Below, in pieces: positions 1-6,927 of a stretch of 11,540 bases of DNA. The translations under genes were made by a program, and so were the position numbers. Positions within the stretch are counted from its first letter, which is position 1. Each line of letters starts with the position of its first letter. The notes beneath the pieces were generated by a model. It searched no databases. It had not been told where the DNA came from and saw only the letters and a list, made by a program, of their open reading frames with translations. Origin of the DNA: Auxenochlorella pyrenoidosa (taxonomy: Eukaryota; Chlorophyta; Trebouxiophyceae; Chlorellales; Chlorellaceae); the NCBI GenBank assembly GCA_001430745.1, contig KQ481938.1, forward strand, positions 1,452,165-1,463,704. Direction: 5' to 3'.

Positions 1-2322
1 AGTTAAGCGCCTGGGTGGCGCAGAGAATGTGAAGGACAACGTGTTGGAGGCAGCTGATGTGCCAGTGCCTGTGCTGCTTACGCCCAGCTGGGGCTGCGCT
101 CAGCCCGCCTGGTGCACCAGCAGGGACAAAGCGAGCATGCAGAGCTGGTTTGTGATGGCGACACCTCGGCAGCCGCACCTGGGCCCTGCCTTGTCCGACA
201 CCGCCACGCCCAGCCCTCACCTGAGCACGATGTTGTTGGCCATCTCCGCCGCGTTGGGCTGCATGCCGGCGTGGGTTGTGAGCGCGCACAGCGTGCCCAG
301 CGCATCCGTCTCGTGCGCCTTGCACGCGTGCGCCTCGGCCTGCTGGATGGCCTCATCCCCGCCCGCCTGGCCCTCGCCTGCAGGCGGCAGGGCACTCGGA
401 CGCGCAATCACAGACGCACGACCAGGGCAGGCAGGCTTGCTTGGCAGCGGCATGGGCTTGACTAGCGCGGCCAGGTCGCGGCCGGGCACCCCGCATGCCC
501 CCACCTGCGCTCTTGCCGATCAGGCACAGCACGGCGGCCCAGGCCAGCAGCACCGGGGAGTGGGCGGCGGCGGCGGAGGTCCACCAGCTGGCCAGCTCAG
601 CGTTGACCCTCCGCTTGACCTCGGCGCCGGCAAAGACGTACGATGCCTCATCCAGGGGCTGCCCTGCTGCCATCGCCGCCAGCGCCTTGTCCACGTCGAG
701 CATCTCCAGCAGCAGCAGGGTGGCCTGCCCGGGGGGGGGGGGGTGCGCGGTGAGGGCAGCACGCAGGCACACAGTCACACCACCCAGCATACTCCCAGCA
801 CCCACCAGCAGTAGCGCCCCGAGCCAGCTGCATAGCTGCAGCACCCCTCCAGCGATGCAGTGTGCTCAGCGCGCCGCCCCGGGCTTCCCCCACCCAGCTC
901 ACCAGTTTGACCGACAGCTGGGCGGGCGAGGGCTCGCCCTCCGGGCCGGCAGCCGTCGGGGCGGCGGCGGGGGCGCGCGGCGCGCCGCGGGCCAGCAGCG
1001 TGGCGTGGAACAGCTTGGCGAGGGACAGGAAGCGGTCGGGGGTGCACTGCTTGCGCGGGTGGTAGTAAATGAGGATGAGGATGCTCAGCAGCGAGCAGCG
1101 CTCCGCAGCAGCACCCAGCGCCCTGGCCTCGGCCACCGCAGCCGCGGCCGCCGCCGCGCCACCGCTGCTCGCGGCCCCTCCGCCCAGCATGGAGCCGCCA
1201 AAGCCTGCGATCCTGATGGCCGCCTGGCTGGGGGCGCTGCTGCCCGCGCCAGCGGCAGCGGGCTCCAGGTTTGACTGCAGGGCCTGGAAGGTGCTGTCCT
1301 CCAGCGACTGCTCCAGCAGCCGGCCCAGGGCGCCCTCAATCACGTCCAGCAGCGGCCCGCCCACCGCCCCTGCATGGAGGGAGCACAAGCGCGCCATGTT
1401 TCGAGCATGCTTGCGACAGGTGGTGGTGGGGGGGGGGGGGCGGCAGGCGCAAATGGGGCTTTGGCGGGACGTGCATCAGGCGAGCAAGCATCTGAGAATG
1501 CGGGTCGGTGCCACGCCTCTGGCGAGCACCAGCAGTGAGAACAGCAGCGACAGAGGAGTGAGCTGAGCGGTTGGCCCTACTTACGCTCGCCCTCCCACAG
1601 CAGGTTCTCGATGGACTTGAGCAGCTTCAGCCGCTCCGAGTGGTAGAGCTGGGCCACCTCGAGGCGCTGAGCTGGCGTCAGGCCGGCGCCAGGCTGGACA
1701 GCGAGGCCGGACGGCACGCTGCCGGCGCTGCCGCTGCCGGTAAAGGCAGACCCCACGCCGCCTGCCGCACCCGCCCCGCCCGCTGTGCCCGCTTTGGCCA
1801 CCCAGCGGCGCAGCAGGATGTAGGCCTGCACCTCGTCCAGGCACAACGTGCGTGACACGTCAGCGGCCGCCGCGCGCAGCCCCGCCTCCACCGGCAGCTT
1901 CTTTGACCCGATGGAGAGCGACGTCTCGCTCTCAAGAGCTTTGCGGCTGGCCTCGCTGGGAGGTCGAAAACCAGCCACGCCCTTCACCAGCCATGCCTCA
2001 TACTCTGCGGTGCAGGGGAGGGACGAGCAATTGGAAGGAGGGTGCTGCGGTAGGCTGGGCAGGTAGAGGCGCTGGCACTGCCGCCTTGGCAAACATCAGG
2101 GCCTGTCGCCTGTCGCTTCATGCTGTGCTTGCGCCATCCTTCCCTCAACGCCAGCAGCGTATTTCCATCCCGGTACAGGAAAGGAGTAGCACAGGGCGCA
2201 CCAGCGAGCGTGGCCTTGAGGGCCTCTGCCGGCACAGCGGTGGGCTCAAGCTTGAGCGTCTCCAGCTGGTTGAACAGTTTCTGAAAGGGCGGCCACCACA
2301 GGCCTGCCGCATCGAAAACCAT
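1..2322 (-). CDS. NUP188: NUP188-like nucleoporin, N-terminal part (partial, six exons visible)
   Basis: Structural nucleoporin of the inner ring of the nuclear pore complex, an alpha-solenoid scaffold known to pair with Nup93. Exons on the minus strand: 2322-2202, 2004-1585, 1369-903, 724-505, 377-221 and 53-1 (continuing off the edge), about 479 residues. The phases join without a break. The ATG at 2322-2320 sits in a good context (GCAGCCATGG) and gives MVFDAAGLWWPPF, matching the SLWWDPF start of plant NUP188. Further matches to plant NUP188 as I remember it are AWLVKGVAGFRPPSEASRKA (residues about 43-62), CLDEVQAYILLRRW (about 95-108), LYHSERLKLLKSIENLLW, LLSILILIYYHP and PVLLAWAAVLCLIG. 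Alanine/glycine-rich insertions near residues 112-150 and inside exon 3 are not expected in plant copies. The last visible exon (53-1) is the least certain: it relies on a CATCAG acceptor, and its product, QHVVLHILCATQALN, looks similar to the plant SVVRTFISAFIASYEIN stretch. NUP205 is the main alternative family, but the N-terminal WW motif favours NUP188. Confidence 0.85.
725..902 (-). other. NUP188 intron 3 with a 13-nt homopolymer
   Basis: GTGAGC donor at 902 and GGGCAG acceptor ending at 725, phase 0. On the transcript strand a run of 13 C (731-743 on the plus strand as G) lies immediately before the acceptor and forms its polypyrimidine tract. A second 13-base run of the same kind lies at 1428-1440 inside intron 2 (1370-1584; GTAAGT donor), about 60 nt upstream of that acceptor. 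Confidence 0.75.
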
Positions 2323-3173
2323 GGCTGCTGCTGCCCCTGGTCACGTGTATCCGAGGCTGGCCCTGCACAGCACACTCCTCCAGCCTGCAGACGGCAGCCA
2401 GGAGGACGAGGCAGCCGTGGGCGGCGGTGGCAGGCGGGCTCGACAGGCGACGGACAGCTGATGCGAGCGCGATTGCATGTTGCTGATTCGAGCGAGAATA
2501 CTGCACTCGAAAAGCAGAAGCCGGCGGAACCACTGCCTGCCTACGGGGGCATCACCTGCACGCCTGTCACTTGCTCCTGAGCAGCTTGATGGATACGAAG
2601 GGATCACTTCATCGTGATGCGAGCAGCCGAGCCTGCGACAGCCCCTAGAGCCAATCAATTTGCTGGGCGCTTCACAGCTTTCGCAGAAGGTGGCAGCAGT
2701 GGTGAGGGTTCACCTAATCAGAAAGGACGCGATTTAGTATACGCGAGCGACAGCCATAGCTTGAGCTGGGCTGGCGGCTGGCAGCTGGCGGCAACCGAGC
2801 TTGGCATGCCAGAGTTGCATCATTGCACTGACTGCATGCAGCCTGTTCACAGATGCAGCCAAGATACTGCATCGACTGTTTTCAACAAACATCAAAGACA
2901 AGGCTGGGTATGAAAGCAATCAAACGGCAGGTCACAATCACTTGCAGGGGCAGTCTCTATGGCAGGCATGAAATGCTGTACTGCGGGCCGTGAGGCAGCA
3001 GCAACAGCAAGCAGAGATGAAGCAAGCAAGCCATCAGCACAAGCACGGGATCATGAGGGTACGATGCAACCTCGAGTGCGCAACATGGGGATCGGCAGGC
3101 TGCTCATGTTCCTGAGCCCAGCGGCACAGGCGGTGCCCCCCTTGCTTGAGCAGCCAGCTGATCGGTGCGACAG
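2323..3173. other. Intergenic region: desaturase 3' flank and NUP188 promoter
   Basis: This 851-bp stretch lies between the stop codon of the desaturase and the start codon of NUP188, both on the minus strand. It should contain the desaturase 3' UTR and the NUP188 promoter and 5' UTR. By eye it is less GC-rich than the exons. I found no TGTAA motif on the minus strand and no convincing TATA box. The short ORFs here, such as the plus-strand one at 2614-2913, resemble no family I know. Confidence 0.6.
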
Positions 3174-6100
3174 TCAATCCTGCTTTGCGCTGGCGCTGGC
3201 AGCCGAGGCAATGCCCTCAGCTACAGGCTTCATGTCAGAACCCTCAGCCTCTGCTCCGTTGGCCTGACCGCAGGTAGGGGCTGCCAGCTTGGCCTTCTGC
3301 GCCTCGGTGGGCAGGCGGATGTCCCAGGCCAGGCCCAGCGCCTGCCGGTGAGGGGGCGACGGAAAGGAAGGGCCGTGGATGGGGCGCACAGGTAAAGAGA
3401 CTTAAGCAGCTGGTAATTGCGGGGCATGCACTAGCACTAAATCCCCTCAGGCCGCTCATTCGTGTGCCCAAGTCATCTCGGTAAATGCTGGCCACCTGTG
3501 CAACCAGCTCGCCCACCTGCATGGCGCGGATGACCCACCACGCAATGTCCACCTGCAGCGGTCGAGGGCACTTCATGTGATCCAACAGATGCCCAGTCGG
3601 CTTTCTGTCACTTGAGAATGCAGGGGGTGGTCGCAGCAGCGGAGCATGGCAGCCATGTGACACTGTTGCCCTGCCCTGCGTGCGCAGCAACCATGCACCT
3701 TGGCCGTTGAACTGCGCTCCCACGTCCCACTCTGCTCTGCAAATGGCTCACCTGCCACCACTCCAGGCCGTGGCGGGCGCTGCTGGGGAAGGCGTGGTGG
3801 TTGTTGTGCCAGGATTCCTGCAGTCGATGGTACTGCCAGCAAGAGTTGGCACAGCCCTGCCGATCCCAGGCGGAGCAACTCCCACAGCAGCCGTTGGACC
3901 GTTGAGGCTCGTCATTAAGGCTCGGTATCCTTAGGAGCCTGCCTTGGTGGCAGCATGTGGTGCACTCAGTCTCAACAGCAGGCGTGGCTCACCCCAAAAG
4001 TCGGCAGCGCCAGCCAGCCGCAGTTGGTGGACAGGTCGGGTGTGGCGTAGGGCCGGCTGCCCCAGATGTGGCAGGCGCTGCAGGGCAGGGCGAGCAGCAG
4101 GGGCAGGGACGAGGCCTTATTGAAGAGCTTCAGCACTCCAGGTTTGAGGTCAAGGGCAGCGAAGCAGAACCCAGGGTGCACGACCGGCTCTGCCCCCTCA
4201 CCTGTTCACCAGCCAGGTCACATGCCACATCAGCACCTGCAGCGGGCACAGCAGGAGCCTTCAGTCTGTGCAAGAACACCGCCACGCATCATGGCCAAAA
4301 CGCCACAGCAAAGGCACGCTTAACTGCGAGAAAGACTGCCGTGCAACCTGGGAGACACAGCACATTGGGCTGGAGCCCACCTGGCGCACCGCGCCGCCCC
4401 AGACCAGGGCCGGCCAGCCCCCCAGCCAGTAAAGCGCGATGTACTGCAGGGTGCGCTGAGGACACAGGTTGAGCAGCTCAAGTGTTTGGCATTGCGGAAT
4501 AAGGCACAAACTGTTGTTGCGGTGGCACACAGTTGTCTGGGCTGGGCGCAGAAGCTACAGATGCCGCACCCTGTGCCTCAAGCTGGGACAGGGGCTAGCA
4601 TTGCGAGGGGGGTAGGGGCCACGTGCCTGCAGGGTGCTCAGCACCGGGTAGGTGTAGTGCAGGATGCGGTAGAAGGGGTCGGCCACCAGGTCGGACACGA
4701 TCCAGGGGTCCCCTGTGCGCGCATCCAGCACCTGGAGGTGGCCCGAGGAGGAGGGGAAGCAGGCATGGCCGCAGTGCTGCGGAGGTGTCCCCTGTTAAGG
4801 TGTCCCCTGTCCCAGGTCAGAGGTCAGGCCTGCCGGCCGCTGTCCACCTCCTGGGACAGCAAGGGAATGACCTATTAGTGCCAGGGCAACTTGAAGTGCA
4901 CAGTTGTGCCCTACGGCCCGGCCCCGCACCTTGCTGTGCATCAGCCAGCCGCAGTGCGCCCAGAAGAAGCCCTCATAGGTGCCTGCGCATGGCGGCAAAG
5001 CAGGGGGGCACAGCTCGTGGGTACCTGCTGAAGAGGCATGCAGGCACCTGCCCAGCAGCAGGCGCAGGGACAGCGCAGCGAGTTGCCTCAGCGTGCCGAC
5101 CGCTCTGCTGAACTGCCCCCTGTCAGAGCAACGACGTCAGCACAGCTTGAGGCCTGTGCGCATGGGAGCAGCTCACTGTGGGGGTCCAGCGGGCTGTCGC
5201 AGTTCCTGTGGTGGTACCTGTGGTGGCGCACCCAGTCGATGGGGTCCTGCAAGCAGGCCGTGGTGCGGGGCGCATCGCAGGGTGAAGCCAGGCTGCCGGT
5301 GGGGCCACCGCGCGGGGGCCCCCGCTGACTGCGGCGCTGGAGGGTGGAGTCATGTGAAGGCCTTTGGGCTCGCCCTCCGGGAGCGCAGGAGGGCCTTGAA
5401 ACTGCCATGCCTCCCCAGTCGCACTCGCTCACCATCTCTCCCCCCAGAGTGCCCAGGAAGGCCAGGAAGTACTCGACCAGCTTGGGGCTGGCAAAGCTGT
5501 GGTGCGTGAGCTGCCTGCAGGGAGGGACACGTGTGGCTGCCTGTTGGTAAAGACTGCAGCAGCTCACTGCACCTTTTGGTGAGAAGCGCAGGGTGGCAGC
5601 GCGCCCAACGGCTGAGCACACTCTGATCCTGCTGCCCTGGCTGCGGCACAATCTCAAGGCCCCGACCCGCCTGTGAAAGGAGACGTCGATGCCCAGGCAG
5701 CCAATGGCGAAGAAGAGCACCGCGAAGAGCCAGAAGGCGGGCCAGGTGAAGGTGAAGGGGGCGGCCAGGCACAGCAGGTGCTGGCCCACGATGAACCCTG
5801 TAACCTGCGCGCTCGGACAACAGTGCAGGCGTTGGTGTATTTGCATGAGTTGATCGCAAGTTTCAAGGGTTTCCGTGAGCAGGGGTTGCCAGAAAGCACC
5901 CAGAGAGTGTTGTGCTGCGCGTCAGCAGGGAATCGTGGTCATGTAATGGGTTAGCAGGACCATCAGCGGCGCCGCACAAGTCGCCTGGGCCCTCCACCCA
6001 TACCTCTAGCCCGCTGGATGCGTCCCAAACGCCCTCTCAGGCGCATCCAAGGCGACTTGTTTCCTCACCGCCACGTCAAAGAGGCTCCAGGGCTCCCGGC

Positions 6101-6266
6101 CCACCCAGTTGTTCAGCTTGGGCAGCGCCCACACTTTGGAGAGTGGCACAAGCTTGGCCCCAGGCTCCTTGGCCTGTGCCTGCAGCGAGGGCTTTGGCAG
6201 GCGCCTCCGGGTATCCAGAGGGGGCGACGCCCACAGCTCGTCGTACTGGGCGCTGTAGGACGCCAT
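3174..6266 (-). CDS. Membrane acyl (delta-9-type) fatty acid desaturase, 12 exons, complete
   Basis: Predicted to insert a cis double bond into an acyl chain using a di-iron centre held by histidines. Exons: 6266-6069, 5804-5667, 5510-5433, 5246-5177, 4982-4930, 4731-4627, 4443-4381, 4236-4202, 4077-3993, 3817-3752, 3552-3517 and 3341-3174, giving 364 residues, all phases consistent. The ATG lies in a perfect Kozak context (ACCACCATGG). Histidine boxes: HRRLTH at 110-115 (HX4H), HRYHH at 147-151 and HNNHH at 279-283, within [19 protein letters not shown]. Hydrophobic stretches fall near residues 70-104, 215-235 and 236-252. The pattern [13 protein letters not shown] ... DPHS ... [10 protein letters not shown] and the C-terminal [14 protein letters not shown] are typical of plant ADS/FAD5-like and cyanobacterial DesC desaturases. 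The spacing between box 1 and box 2, and through exons 6-7, matches the family exactly as I remember it. No obvious transit peptide is seen, so the compartment (ER acyl-CoA or plastid lipid) is open; delta-9 and delta-7 activity cannot be told apart by eye. Several exons are very small (35, 36, 53 and 63 nt). Confidence 0.9.
4444..4626 (-). other. Desaturase intron 6, GC-AG type, bounded by an 11-bp direct repeat
   Basis: The intron begins GCACGT after CTGCAG and ends CTGCAG before TAC. GCACCCTGCAG occurs both at the end of the upstream exon (4637-4627) and at the end of the intron (4454-4444). The GC-AG reading gives [16 protein letters not shown], whose length through this region equals that of plant ADS proteins. 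The only phase-matched canonical alternative (GT donor at 4644, acceptor ending at 4456) would give [14 protein letters not shown], two residues shorter. Confidence 0.65.
5511..5670 (-). other. Desaturase intron 2, ambiguous GT-AG or GC-AG boundary
   Basis: Two splicings are possible, each 156 nt long and shifted by four bases. A GTCGGG donor (intron 5666-5511) gives SFHRRLTHHSF. A GC donor after CACAG (intron 5670-5515, acceptor CCCTGCAG) gives [11 protein letters not shown]. Both keep the frame and the HX4H spacing. The GC version uses the first AG after a better pyrimidine tract; the GT version uses a canonical dinucleotide but a weak donor. Confidence 0.55.
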
Positions 6267-6927
6267 GGTGGTGCGAGCAGAGTCTGCGAAAAGCCAGGGG
6301 GGCAGGGGAGACGGGTAGACTCCTGTGCTGGGGCACAGCGTGCACGCTGAGGCGTGTCGCAGCGTGGCTGCTCTGGCGGTTACAGAACCTGCCACAAGTG
6401 TGTTTGTCCTGTCTGCTGCAGGTTAATCGGTGCTTCAGGGTCTAGCTTAAAGTTGCCTGGAGCTTATGGGCGTGGCTTGTAGAACCGCTCACTTGCATTG
6501 CCATCACAAGAGTGCACCACAGGTTCACTCAAACACACGGTGTGGCGACAGCACACTGCCATCCCACTTGATATTACGGGTTTCTCCAACTTTCTATGTG
6601 CTGTCCAAGCTCAATTCACACCTTGGCTATCCATCTGAGCAGGGACAAACCAGTGCACAGCCTTTTGCAGTGAAGGGTTCATTGTGGCACAATAGATGGG
6701 GCCAGACCGCCTAACACATACGTCCTGTTATCGACGTTAATATGTAGCCAATGCTGAACGTGAACCTGCCCCACAGGCACACCTCGTTTAGTGGGCCAGA
6801 AACGCCACCTGACCCGTGTGCTGCCGCTGCCAGTGCCGCTGCCAGCGCCGCTGCCAGCGCCGCGCCCAGCATCATCAAGTCAGCGCCTGGCTGCAACTCT
6901 GCGGCTTCATTGCGACATGTGCTCCTG
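6267..6927. promoter_or_regulatory. Divergent intergenic region between desaturase and CSK
   Basis: The 661 bp between the two start codons must carry both 5' UTRs and both promoters. On the minus strand, a pyrimidine-rich tract ending TTTTCGCAG (G at 6284) lies 17 nt upstream of the desaturase ATG and looks like a 3' splice site, so a 5' UTR intron is likely. The segment from about 6430 to 6760 is noticeably richer in A and T than the coding DNA. I could not assign a TATA box or a named motif. Confidence 0.5.
6826..6861 (+). repeat. 12-bp tandem repeat, three copies
   Basis: The unit GCTGCCAGCGCC is repeated at 6826-6837 (one mismatch, T for C), 6838-6849 and 6850-6861, with partial units on both sides. 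In the CSK reading frame it would encode alanine/serine (AASA) repeats if translation began at the upstream ATG at 6751. With the preferred start at 6928 it lies in the 5' UTR. Confidence 0.8.

Noticed and set aside
495..1274. 259-codon plus-strand ORF, and the similar one at 29-814
   Set aside because: Both are antisense to NUP188 exons 3-6 and are low-complexity Ala/Arg/Gly/Pro text without motifs.
2614..2913. 99-codon plus-strand ORF in the NUP188/desaturase gap
   Set aside because: No similarity I recognise and no plausible splice partners; probably random.
5088..5846. Single 252-codon minus-strand gene
   Set aside because: It joins three real desaturase exons through two introns; the conserved protein requires the intron segments to be removed.
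6395..6395. Upstream desaturase start giving a transit-like extension
   Set aside because: The codon is GTG, not ATG, and the added sequence overlaps the acceptor-like pyrimidine tract, so it is better read as untranslated or intronic.
6466..6714. 82-codon plus-strand ORF upstream of CSK
   Set aside because: It lies in the divergent promoter region, with no family features and no continuation into CSK.
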